DNA of 8,895 nucleotides from an uncultured Clostridia bacterium (GCA_947385505.1 CANDLP010000073.1:1-8895), one strand, 5' to 3'. Counted from the first letter of the stretch, positions 1-6,925 are shown. A program made the numbers and translations. Notes: a model not told the origin generated them from the sequence alone.

Positions 1-43
1 TGACGCTCCGTGACTGGAGTTCAGACGTGTGCTCTTCCGATCT
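1..43 (+). other. Illumina TruSeq adapter, index (i7) side: synthetic sequence
   Basis: Positions 10–43 match the TruSeq Read 2 adapter exactly, running from GTGACTGGAGTTC to GCTCTTCCGATCT. The nine bases before it fit the last T of the P7 segment plus an 8-base index (GACGCTCC). This is library sequence, not genome. Biological sequence begins at 44, where the GH13 gene is cut in mid codon. The reading frame starting at 10 on the plus strand opens with the residues MTGVQTCALPIC, the translated adapter, and is an artefact. Confidence 0.98.
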
Positions 44-1575
44 GCTTCATCAGCGTAATAAATACAGGGTATTCCCGGAAGGAAAAATTGCAGCACCATT
101 GCGCATTTCATAAGAGCCACGCCGTACACATACTGGGACGGGGACAGCCAATGCTCCGACTGCCACTTTCTGTCGTTCCAGGCTATGTCTTCCCCTGCAA
201 GCCTTGTGATAGCCCTCTCGGTATCGTGCGTCGAAAGAAAATTCATCAGTATATCAACACAAGGCTTCGGATAGTGCTCAATAATGGTCATTATACCGTC
301 CCTCAGCGGCGTGGGGTCGGAATATTTCACATAGTTTAAAATGCACTCTCTGAACGGATAGTTCATAACGCTGTCCAACTGTTTTCCCGTAAGATATCTT
401 CGGCGCAGTCCGTAGCTTTCCTTATTTGAAGCGTCCTCCCAAACCTCACCGTAGATTGCCTTATCGTCACCCATTTTTTTAACCGCTGTTCTGAGCCGGT
501 CTATAAACTCGTCGGGAAGCTCGTCGGCAACGTCAAGACGCCAGCCCGCCGCCCCCGCTTTTATCCATTTTTGCAGAATACCGTCGTCGCCGCAGATGTA
601 TTCGGTATAGGAAGGATCGTTTTCGTTTACGTTGGGAAGATTGGTGAAGCCCCACCAGCTTTCATACGTGTTAGGGTAATTTATAAAGCTGTACCATTGA
701 CGGTAAGGGCTTTCGGGGTCGCGGAAGGCGCCGCTGTGATCGCCGTATCTCCCGAATTTATTAAAGTATACGGAGTCCGCGCCCGTATGGCTGAAAACGC
801 CGTCTAAAATTATCTTTATTCCCATTTCGTCGGCGGTGCGGCAAAAATCGGTGAATTCCTCTTCCGTTCCCATAAGTATATCTATTTTTTCATAGTTTGC
901 GGTGCTGTAACGATGGTTTTCATGGGACTCAAAAATGGGGTTAAAATAAATGCAGGTAACGCCAAGGCTTTTTAAATAAGGCAGCTTTTCTTTTACGCCT
1001 TTTAAATTGCCCCCAAAATAATCGCTGTTGGTAACGACGCCCTTTTCGTTGGGCTGCCACACGGGCATTTCGTTCCAGTTTAAATGCAGCTGTCTGTCTA
1101 CCGGAAGCAAAGGCTCGTTTTCGGGATCCGGCGTGCCTTTGGCAAACCTGTCGGGAAATATCTGGTACATTATACCGCCCTTAAGCCATTCGGGTGTGGT
1201 CATTCCTTCCTCGTACACAGTAAGCTGAAACAGTTCTCCGTTGTCAAAGCCTCCCATGGAAGCGCCCTGGCGTTTAATATATCTCCGCCCGCAGTTTCCC
1301 GTTACGGTAAAATAATAATGGTGAAGTCCCGTATGTGCGGGATAGTAAGAGCCTTTATAAACATAGTACTTTTCGCCGTTTATCTCTTTTTCTCCCTCTT
1401 TTTCCAAAGCGGAAAATTTTTCCTTAAAGCCGGGGCGAAACATTACCACCGAACATTCGGTGATATGATGAGATACGGGGATGTTAAGGCAGAAATCAAT
1501 TTTTGCGTTTCTTTCCACCGCTCCGAAGGGTGATTTGTAGTAGCTGTCAAAACAGTCGTAAATAGGTACGCTCAT
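44..1575 (-). CDS. GH13 alpha-glucan hydrolase (cyclomaltodextrinase/neopullulanase-like), 3' end cut by adapter
   Basis: Hydrolyses alpha-1,4 (and possibly alpha-1,6) bonds in maltodextrins, cyclodextrins or glycogen fragments. There is no signal peptide, so it should be cytosolic. The frame reads without interruption from ATG at 1575 for 511 residues into the adapter. Residues 1–125 form a beta-rich N-terminal domain like that of neopullulanases; the TIM barrel begins near MYQIFPDRF (136–144). All four GH13 regions are seen: DGVFSH (258–263), GWRLDVADE with nucleophile Asp348, GEVWED with acid/base Glu377, and FLSTHDTE with His450-Asp451. The barrel's late motif reads YYADEA where relatives usually have YYGDEAG. 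Probably 70–90 C-terminal residues are missing. AGAAAGGG (minus strand, 1583–1590) is the ribosome binding site. It lies downstream of the phosphorylase gene on the same strand, 490 bp away. The exact specificity cannot be read from sequence. Confidence 0.93.
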
Positions 1576-1614
1576 ATAATAACCCTTTCTTTATGCCGTT
1601 TTATACTGTTTCCG

Positions 1615-1647
1615 CTCTAAAAGACAGACAAAGTCTATCTTTTAGAG
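1615..1647. repeat. Hairpin A, left copy
   Basis: CTCTAAAAGACAGAC (1615–1629) pairs with GTCTATCTTTTAGAG (1633–1647) around the loop AAA: 14 of 15 pairs, with one C·A mismatch. It starts 40 bp upstream of the GH13 start codon. On a transcript from further upstream it would form in the 5' leader just ahead of the ribosome binding site. Confidence 0.85.
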
Positions 1648-1680
1648 ACGCTGTGAAGCAGCATGCGGCGATAACCGCCG

Positions 1681-1698
1681 GAAACTATAGCAATCCAA
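1681..1698 (+). repeat. 18-bp terminal-repeat-like arm, left
   Basis: GAAACTATAGCAATCCAA matches the reverse complement of 1848–1865 at 15 of 18 positions. The shared core is TATAGYAATCCAA. Confidence 0.65.
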
Positions 1699-1712
1699 AA
1701 AAAGAATAAATA

Positions 1713-1725
1713 GCGGCGAAGCCGC
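1713..1725. repeat. Short GC hairpin in the element core
   Basis: GCGGC and GCCGC form a perfect 5-bp stem around GAA. The same kind of small hairpin occurs at 1650–1662 (GCTGT-GAA-GCAGC, one G·T pair) and 1899–1916 (GAAA loop). Confidence 0.6.
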
Positions 1726-1737
1726 ACCTGTCTTTTT

Positions 1738-1768
1738 CGCTTCCTTTTTGGACACCAAAAAGGAAGCG
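1738..1768. repeat. Perfect 14-bp palindrome with 3-nt loop
   Basis: CGCTTCCTTTTTGG (1738–1751) is the exact reverse complement of CCAAAAAGGAAGCG (1755–1768), with loop ACA. A GC-rich stretch follows in which CGGGG (1767–1771) can pair with CCCCG further on. It is the strongest hairpin in the window. The wording around it resembles intergenic palindromic repeats I associate with Clostridia genomes, which is a recollection and not a search result. Confidence 0.85.
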
Positions 1769-1847
1769 GGGTCCGGTGCAAAGCCCCGAATACCGAAATG
1801 TAATAATTTAATAATAGGCTTTTTATAATCAAATATTTATTTTTTAA

Positions 1848-1865
1848 TTGGATTACTATAAGTTC
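1848..1865 (-). repeat. 18-bp terminal-repeat-like arm, right
   Basis: TTGGATTACTATAAGTTC is the inverted partner of 1681–1698 (15/18). The TTGGATT end lies on the inner side of the pair, bounding a 149-bp core. Confidence 0.65.
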
Positions 1866-1877
1866 AATACTGATTTC

Positions 1878-1898
1878 GCCAAAATCTTTGATTTTGGC
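1878..1898. repeat. Perfect 9-bp hairpin (right arm, element C)
   Basis: GCCAAAATC and GATTTTGGC pair perfectly around TTT. It is followed at once by AGCCGAC-GAAA-GCCGGCT (1899–1916), a 7-position stem with one A·C mismatch and a GAAA tetraloop, and then by hairpin A right. Three stem-loops therefore stand in tandem. Confidence 0.8.
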
Positions 1899-1914
1899 AG
1901 CCGACGAAAGCCGG

Positions 1915-1947
1915 CTCTGAAATATGGACGCAGTCTATATTTCAGAA
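1915..1947. repeat. Hairpin A, right copy
   Basis: CTCTGAAATATGGAC (1915–1929) pairs with GTCTATATTTCAGAA (1933–1947) around GCA: 14 of 15 positions pair, one of them G·T. It has the same geometry as 1615–1647, and several differences between the copies keep pairing. A weaker relative with the same 15-3-15 layout follows at 1964–1996. Confidence 0.85.
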
Positions 1948-2018
1948 AGGAATTAGTATTATGTTCCAAAATATAGGCGAAGTATATATTTTTAAACAGT
2001 ATTAGTTAAAATATAACG

Positions 2019-2049
2019 ATACTGCGGTGCAGTTAAAGCGCCGCAGTAT
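2019..2049 (-). terminator. Likely intrinsic terminator of glgP
   Basis: On the minus strand ATACTGCGGCGC and GCACCGCAGTAT form a 12-bp stem (one G·U pair) with a 7-nt loop, starting 16 nt after the phosphorylase stop. The following tract is CGTTATATTTT, which is U-rich but interrupted, so termination may be partial. Confidence 0.6.
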
Positions 2050-2065
2050 TACGTATTTTATTACA

Positions 2066-4465
2066 TCAAATAAGGTTCCAAATTGTTCTTGCATAATCCA
2101 TAACGGCTCTGTCCGCGGAGAATACTCCCGCGCCCGCAATGTTCATCAGCGACATTTCATTCCAGTGCAGAATATCCTTATAAGCTTCGGAGGCCTTCTT
2201 CTGAGCTTCACGATAGCTGTCGAAATCCGCCAGCGCCATATATTGATCCGTAAAGCGCAGCGAATTTGCCACTTCGTCGAATTTTGCGCCGTTTATACCG
2301 CTGTACATTCTGTTTATAGCGCCTGATATAACGGGATTGCTTGTATAATATCCTTCGGGGGCGTATCCGTTGGCCTTCATTACCTCCACCTCGCGGGAAT
2401 CCATGCCGAAGATGAATATGTTGTCGCGGCCAACCTGCTCGCATATCTCAACATTTGCCCCGTCGTAGGTTCCCATAGTAACCGCGCCGTTCAGCATAAG
2501 CTTCATATTGCCCGTACCGGAAGCCTCGGTTCCCGCAAGGGAAATCTGTTCGGAAATCTCACTTGCCGGCATAAGTATCTCAGACAGCGTAACACGGTAA
2601 TCCTCAAGGAAAACAACGCTTAATTTATCGCTGATTTTCGGATTCTGTCTTATCTCCTCGCCAAGACACCAGATCATTTTGATAATCTGTTTCGCCATGT
2701 AATAGCCGGGAGCCGCCTTTGAAGCAAAGATATATGTTTTGGGAACAAATTCCGCGTCGGGATTATCCAGAAGGTAATTGTAATCCGCTATAATATTCAT
2801 TGCGTTAAGCTGCTGACGTTTATATTCGTGCAGACGCTTTACCTGAACGTCAAAAATACTGTCGGGATTCAGCTTTTGACCGGTGGTTTTTTCAAGGTAA
2901 TTGGCAAACACTATCTTGTTTTCTCTCTTTATTGCGGCAAGCTTTTTAAGTACATTCTCGTCCTTTCTGAAAAGGCGGAAATGTTCAAGATCGGAAGCGT
3001 TCTTTTTAAATCCGTCGCCGATACATTCGGTAAGCAGATCAGTAAGTCCTTTATTGGACTGTAAAAGCCATCTTCTGTAAGCAATGCCGTTGGTTACATT
3101 TTTGAACTTAACAGGCTTATCGTCGTATTCATCCTTGAAAACGCTTTCCTTTATGATTTCGCTGTGAAGCTTGGAAACGCCGTTTACCGAGTGGCATGCG
3201 TCAACGCAAAGATTGGCCATCTTAACCTGGCTGTTGCTTACAATTGACATTCTGGCTACCTTTCCGTCGTCGCCGAGACGGTTTCTTAAGCCCTCGCAGT
3301 AGCGGCGGTTTATCTCGCAGATTATGGTGTAGATACGAGGGAGAATGTTTTTGAGCATTGTCTCGTCCCATTTTTCCAGCGCCTCAGCCATAACGGTGTG
3401 ATTGGTGTATGCAAATGTGTTGGTTACTATGTGCCATGCCTTTGCCCAGCTGTAACCGCATTCGTCCAGCATTATTCTCATAAGCTCCGGAATGGCGAGC
3501 GTGGGGTGAGTGTCATTAACATGTATTGCTATCTTTTCGTAAAGATTGTCCAATGTGCCGTAAATATTCATATGGCGCATTACTATGTCGCCGATAGACG
3601 CGGCGCACATAAAATACTGCTGACGGAGTCTTAAAGCTTTTCCGTCCAGATGGTTATCGTTGGGATAAAGCACTTTTGTGAGCGAGTGAGCGATATTGTT
3701 GGCTCCTATGGCGTCGCCGTATTTTCCGCTGTTAAAGGCGCCCATATCGAAGCTCATGCCCTGAGCGCTCCAAAGACGCAGCTTTGACACGCCTTCGCTG
3801 TCATAGCCGCTTACGTACATATCATAAGGAACGGCGTTTACGGTGGTATAGTTAACATGGTTCACCGAATGGTAATTATCCGCCCAGCTTTCCTGTATCT
3901 CGCCGTCAAAATGAACCTGAATAGCCTGATCCGGCACCTGAGCCAGCCATACTTCGCCGCCGGGGAGCCATGCGTCGGGAAGCTCCGTCTGCCAGCCCTC
4001 CATTATCTTCTGTTTAAATATTCCGTATTCGTAAAGAAGGGAATATCCGGTAGCGGGAAGCGCACAGGTAGCAAGACCGTCCATATAACAGGCGGCAAGA
4101 CGGCCGAGACCGCCGTTTCCGAGACCTGCGTCCGGTTCCTCTTCATAAATGCTGTCCATCTTCACATTGAAGGTTTCCTTGACTGCCTTTTCAACCTCTT
4201 CGTTCATTCCCAGGTTGTACAGATTGGTCTTAAGGGAACGGCCCATAAGGAATTCCATAGAAATGTAGTAAACCTGCTTTTTTCCCTGTGAGTTGCACTT
4301 AGTCATAAATCTGTGGCGCTTTTCCTTAAGGTGGCTCACAACGATCTTTGACAAAGCCTTGTAAATCTGCTTATTTGTAGCTTCTTTGGGAGACGTTCTG
4401 AAATCAAACTCCAGAATTCCCTTCATTTGCTTGATTATTTCTTCGGATGTGTACGGTGATGTCAT
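2066..4465 (-). CDS. glgP: Glycogen/maltodextrin phosphorylase (GT35)
   Basis: Releases glucose 1-phosphate from the non-reducing ends of glycogen or maltodextrin using phosphate and pyridoxal phosphate; cytosolic. The 799-residue length is usual for bacterial members. Family signatures run in order: GNGGLGRLAACYMDGLAT in the N-terminal half, HVNDTHPTLAIPELMR in the middle, KRLHEYKRQQLN, and EASGTGNMK followed by NGAVTMGTYDGANVE, in which Lys655 should bind pyridoxal phosphate. An upstream ATG at 4483 would add MRGRNA, but GGGGAAGGA lies about 5 nt before the ATG at 4465, so that start is preferred. It has its own promoter (4557–4585), a structured leader and a terminator-like hairpin. Sequence alone does not separate glycogen from maltodextrin preference (GlgP against MalP). 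The neighbouring GH13 gene supports alpha-glucan breakdown. Confidence 0.97.
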   Translation of the reverse strand: MTSPYTSEEIIKQMKGILEFDFRTSPKEATNKQIYKALSKIVVSHLKEKRHRFMTKCNSQGKKQVYYISMEFLMGRSLKTNLYNLGMNEEVEKAVKETFNVKMDSIYEEEPDAGLGNGGLGRLAACYMDGLATCALPATGYSLLYEYGIFKQKIMEGWQTELPDAWLPGGEVWLAQVPDQAIQVHFDGEIQESWADNYHSVNHVNYTTVNAVPYDMYVSGYDSEGVSKLRLWSAQGMSFDMGAFNSGKYGDAIGANNIAHSLTKVLYPNDNHLDGKALRLRQQYFMCAASIGDIVMRHMNIYGTLDNLYEKIAIHVNDTHPTLAIPELMRIMLDECGYSWAKAWHIVTNTFAYTNHTVMAEALEKWDETMLKNILPRIYTIICEINRRYCEGLRNRLGDDGKVARMSIVSNSQVKMANLCVDACHSVNGVSKLHSEIIKESVFKDEYDDKPVKFKNVTNGIAYRRWLLQSNKGLTDLLTECIGDGFKKNASDLEHFRLFRKDENVLKKLAAIKRENKIVFANYLEKTTGQKLNPDSIFDVQVKRLHEYKRQQLNAMNIIADYNYLLDNPDAEFVPKTYIFASKAAPGYYMAKQIIKMIWCLGEEIRQNPKISDKLSVVFLEDYRVTLSEILMPASEISEQISLAGTEASGTGNMKLMLNGAVTMGTYDGANVEICEQVGRDNIFIFGMDSREVEVMKANGYAPEGYYTSNPVISGAINRMYSGINGAKFDEVANSLRFTDQYMALADFDSYREAQKKASEAYKDILHWNEMSLMNIAGAGVFSADRAVMDYARTIWNLI

Positions 4466-4478
4466 AGCATTCCTTCCC

Positions 4479-4550
4479 CGCATTCAGATAAATAAATGCG
4501 TTATCGATTTTTTTCCCTCTTTGGGTTAACCGCTTTTACTTGTGAATACA
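4479..4550 (-). promoter_or_regulatory. glgP leader with hairpin next to the ribosome binding site
   Basis: The leader from the predicted start site to the ATG is about 85 nt. CGCATT (4479–4484) and AATGCG (4495–4500) can pair across 10 nt and abut the ribosome binding site. The 8-bp palindrome GGTTAACC lies at 4524–4531. Either could bind a regulator or affect initiation; neither matches a regulator consensus I can name with confidence. Confidence 0.3.
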
Positions 4551-4556
4551 ATTCAA

Positions 4557-4585
4557 ATTATACCTCAAAACGGCGAAAATATCAA
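4557..4585 (-). promoter_or_regulatory. Sigma-A-type promoter for glgP
   Basis: On the minus strand TTGATA (4580–4585) and TATAAT (4557–4562) are separated by exactly 17 bp. That is a perfect -10 and a 5/6 -35. Transcription would start near 4550. Confidence 0.85.
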
Positions 4586-4675
4586 GTGCGGCAGATATCA
4601 AACGCCAATTTTAAGCAAGATATACATATTCGCTTATATAAATCGACATAAAATTGTATAATTTTACCTTTTTAA

Positions 4676-5338
4676 TTATTTGTTTTTTATTTTGAGCATT
4701 TTTCTTACATCGTTGGCAGCTGATATTGAGGACACTATAAGAAGTTCGTCGTTGCTGAGAAGTTTTGTGCGTCCTCTTGGTATTATCAGCTCCTCCCCTC
4801 TGGTTATGCAGATGATGTTACAGCCGTCGGGAAGCTTTATATCGGCGATTATTTTTCCGTCGTACACGTAATTTTCCGGTATGATCACCTCGAACACAGC
4901 TGTTTTTTCATTTATCGGCATAAGCTCTTTTATGCGGCTGTTGTCCACTTCTCTTTCCATCTGTCTTATGATGTTTTCGGTGCCGGATATGGCAATATCA
5001 ACTCCGAGAAGCCGCATTGTTTCAACATTTTTCGGGTTATTGACCTTTGCTATGGTCTTTTTTACCTCAAAAAGCTTTTTCGCTATCTGACAGATAACAA
5101 GGTTAACCTCGTCCTCACCCGTTACCGCAATCACCGAGTCGCATTTATCTGCCCCCGCTTTTTTGAGCACCGACGCGGTGGAACCGTCGCCCAGTACTAC
5201 GGTAACGTCAAGAGTGTTGGCAAAATAATGGCAGGTGGCCTTGTCCTTTTCCACCACCGATACGTCATAATATCTTTCAAGCAGGGCTTTGGCAAGATAA
5301 TATCCTACCTTTCCCCCGCCTATGATTATTGCTTTCAT
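4676..5338 (-). CDS. RCK/TrkA-family K+ transport regulatory protein (second of pair)
   Basis: Cytosolic nucleotide-binding protein of the kind that gates Trk/Ktr potassium uptake systems. Residues 1–130 are an RCK_N Rossmann fold: GGGKVG (7–12), the acidic Glu30 at the end of the second strand, which favours NAD(H), and a GDG turn at 50–52. Residues about 140–215 are a TrkA_C domain, with the typical PENYVYDGKIIADIKLPDG stretch and a closing DELLIVSS strand. At 220 residues it is KtrA-like in size, unlike two-lobed E. coli TrkA. It begins 15 nt after the preceding RCK gene, without a clear ribosome binding site, which suggests translational coupling. No TrkH/KtrB-type membrane subunit is in the window. 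No strong terminator follows; only a weak AT hairpin (4650–4665) is seen. Confidence 0.92.
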   Translation of the reverse strand: MKAIIIGGGKVGYYLAKALLERYYDVSVVEKDKATCHYFANTLDVTVVLGDGSTASVLKKAGADKCDSVIAVTGEDEVNLVICQIAKKLFEVKKTIAKVNNPKNVETMRLLGVDIAISGTENIIRQMEREVDNSRIKELMPINEKTAVFEVIIPENYVYDGKIIADIKLPDGCNIICITRGEELIIPRGRTKLLSNDELLIVSSISAANDVRKMLKIKNK

Positions 5339-5353
5339 TTCAGTATATGCCGA

Positions 5354-5974
5354 TCAGTCCACTACTTTAGAGAAGATCAGCGTGTCCCCCTCTCTTAGCA
5401 GTATATTGTAATTGTTCACAAGAGTGAATTTTCCGCCTTCGTTTAAAATGGCGTAAAGAACCTCGTTTTCTTCAAACTCTATTTCCATAGCCTTTAATCC
5501 TATATATTCCTTGGGAATAGGCATAGTATAGAATTTTATCTTATGATTGACAAACTGTATGCTGTGCTCCTCCTGATATCCGTCGATAACCGAAAGAGCC
5601 GCGTCCATTGTCAGAAGGGTGGGGCAAATTGTGCTGAGACCGCACCTCTGGAATACCGCTTCCTTATCGGGATCCTTTATCCCCGCCAGAACCTTGGGAA
5701 TTTTATAAACCTCTCCCGCTATCTGAGCTACCATTATGTTTTCATTGTCGTTTTCGGTTACGGCGCATACAACGTCGCAGGATTCAATGCCCGCCGTTTC
5801 GAGATCATCGTTGTCTATGGGCACCCCCTTAAAGGTGAGTCCGGTAAAGCTTTCGTCAAGCCGCTCAAAAGAATCGCTCCTTTTATCCATTACCGCAACG
5901 TCGTGTCCCCGATTGGATAATGCGGAGGCAAGGGCCGCCCCCAGCCTGCTGCATCCTACTATTAAAATATTCAC
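5354..5974 (-). CDS. RCK/TrkA-family K+ transport regulatory protein (first of pair)
   Basis: A second RCK protein of 206 residues, clearly diverged from its neighbour. The Rossmann motif is GCSRLG (7–12), with Asp30 at the end of the second strand. A TrkA_C-like domain follows, with PIPKEYIGLKAMEIEF and a final EGDTLIFS strand. GTG at 5974 is chosen as start because the Rossmann strand begins immediately and AGAAAGG lies 11 nt upstream. A TTG at 6025 would add 17 basic residues untypical of the family and has no ribosome binding site, although it would overlap the preceding stop. Two adjacent RCK proteins may form hetero-oligomeric rings, serve two transporters, or act as a duplicated sensor pair; this is inference. 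Cotranscribed with the upstream metallo-beta-lactamase-fold gene (47-nt gap). Confidence 0.9.
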   Translation of the reverse strand: MNILIVGCSRLGAALASALSNRGHDVAVMDKRSDSFERLDESFTGLTFKGVPIDNDDLETAGIESCDVVCAVTENDNENIMVAQIAGEVYKIPKVLAGIKDPDKEAVFQRCGLSTICPTLLTMDAALSVIDGYQEEHSIQFVNHKIKFYTMPIPKEYIGLKAMEIEFEENEVLYAILNEGGKFTLVNNYNILLREGDTLIFSKVVD

Positions 5975-6021
5975 TTTGGATATTGCCTTTCTGTATACTT
6001 GAAATCTTTTTTTACAAATTG

Positions 6022-6870
6022 TCAAAAGTTTAGTTCTTCACCGGTCTGTAAATACTGCAGCTGGTTTCCAAGCTTTTCTCTGAGCTCTTCATATCCCTTC
6101 AGCCCCGTACAATGACAAGTGTAGACCGCTCCCACGTTCAACTCCTTAATTTCTTTCGCAAGCTTATCTATGTAGGCGCCGTCAACCGTTACCTTCTTTG
6201 AGCTGTCGCCCATAAAATGAAGACCCGTAAGTATCGCCAGCACGGGAACATTGCCCCAGTTTTTATACACTGTTCTTATCATATTGGGCAGGCCGCAGTG
6301 GGCACAGCCGCCTAAGATAACGCAGCCTCGGTTTCTGTTTTCAAAGGGAAATATCACACCGAAGCATTCGTGCTCCAGCTCGTCGCTGACATATTCGTTT
6401 CCCGTTTTCAGCTTATAATTTTTATCGGTGACATAAAAGCTTTTGTCTTTTATCTCGTCTTTTAAAAGGAAAAAACCTTCGTTTACCTGTTGGAAGCTGT
6501 TAAATAAAACGAAATTGTCCCGATTCTTTTTTATCTTTTCGGCAAGATCACCCACGGGAGCGCTCAGCAGTCCCTTTTTTCTGTATGGAAGGCATTCGGA
6601 GGCGCTTAAGGCAAATATCTTCATTTTGGGATTGACCTGTAGAAGGTTATCTATGCCGCCGGTATAGGAAAAGTGATTATGGGGTATCACCGCCGCATCT
6701 ATGTTTTCAGGATAAAGCTTCATTCTTTTAGCGTTATTGATGAGCTTTGCGCTGCTGCCCGTGCCGAAAAGGCAGCGAGAATCTCCGTTTTCAATGTAAA
6801 CCGACATTCCGTGCTCCACCAACAGCTTTTGTGAAACAGCGGTATTCTCGATCAGCATTACAATACGCAT
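6022..6870 (-). CDS. Metallo-beta-lactamase-fold protein with altered HxHxDH motif
   Basis: 282 residues, resembling the MBL-fold group annotated as dihydropterin (RFA-P synthase-like) hydrolases, by the N-terminal EHGMSVYIE (19–27), the NNAKRMKL region and the C-terminal CHCTG (252–256). The metal signature that normally reads SHGHYDHTGG reads PHNHFSYTGG (63–72): His64 and His66 remain, but the Asp and third His are Ser68 and Tyr69. The upstream FDTG is FGTG (35–38). His191 (GGCAHCG), His218 (TGLHF) and His253 are kept. It may be catalytically dead, bind one metal, or act as a sensor. The start is secure: AAGGAG lies 7 nt before the ATG. First gene of the operon with the two RCK genes. A promoter is at 6926–6954. 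No signal peptide is seen. Confidence 0.85.
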   Translation of the reverse strand: MRIVMLIENTAVSQKLLVEHGMSVYIENGDSRCLFGTGSSAKLINNAKRMKLYPENIDAAVIPHNHFSYTGGIDNLLQVNPKMKIFALSASECLPYRKKGLLSAPVGDLAEKIKKNRDNFVLFNSFQQVNEGFFLLKDEIKDKSFYVTDKNYKLKTGNEYVSDELEHECFGVIFPFENRNRGCVILGGCAHCGLPNMIRTVYKNWGNVPVLAILTGLHFMGDSSKKVTVDGAYIDKLAKEIKELNVGAVYTCHCTGLKGYEELREKLGNQLQYLQTGEELNF

Positions 6871-6925
6871 TGGTTTCTCCTTTTATGCTTTTATGGAAAC
6901 AAGCCAGTTTCATAAGTATTATATA

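Larger units (their letters stand above)
1615..1947. repeat. Composite inverted-repeat element (REP/MITE-like)
   Basis: Read inward from each end, the two arms carry the same series of elements. First comes a long hairpin with a 3-nt loop (1615–1647; 1915–1947). Next is a short GC hairpin (1650–1662; 1899–1916), then another hairpin (1666–1680; 1878–1898). Last is an 18-bp terminal-repeat-like sequence (1681–1698; 1848–1865). The arms are diverged in sequence but alike in order and architecture, and some similarity continues outside (minus strand GGAAACAGTATAA at the left against plus strand GGAATTAGTATTA at the right). The core between them is about 149 bp and holds two more hairpins. No transposase is encoded, so it would be non-autonomous if mobile. 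An alternative is two separate hairpin repeats that landed in opposite orientation. Confidence 0.55.
1576..2065. other. 490-bp hairpin-rich non-coding region between glgP and the GH13 gene
   Basis: No credible gene is present. The region holds at least nine short inverted repeats, most with 3–5-nt loops, organised into a composite inverted element (1615–1947), plus a terminator-like hairpin next to glgP (2019–2049). For the GH13 gene the only -10-like hexamer close to the start is TATAAA on the minus strand (1600–1605), without a good -35 at 17 bp, so its promoter is unresolved. The AT-rich stretch 1800–1870 is another possible promoter location. Confidence 0.8.

Noticed and set aside
44..1575. 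Possible frameshift in the GH13 gene
   Set aside because: Reading the minus strand codon by codon gave one open frame of 511 residues with all four catalytic regions, so it is intact up to the adapter.
1635..1832. 65-residue minus-strand ORF in the GH13 upstream region
   Set aside because: It runs through the hairpin element, has low-complexity KRKRKR and FFFW stretches imposed by the palindrome, and lacks a ribosome binding site.
1961..2005. 14-codon plus-strand ORF preceded by AGAAAGGA
   Set aside because: The spacing looks like a start site, but the frame is only 14 codons, lies in a degraded hairpin repeat and encodes nothing recognisable.
4521..4540. Possible catabolite-responsive (cre) operator in the glgP leader
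   Set aside because: AAAGCGGTTAACC shares the ARCG core, but the TG and CA ends of the cre consensus do not fit the spacing, so only a palindrome is reported.
5354..6025. Longer RCK start at TTG 6025 giving a 4-base overlap with the MBL gene
   Set aside because: No ribosome binding site, and the extra 17 residues precede the first Rossmann strand. GTG at 5974 fits the family and has AGAAAGG upstream.
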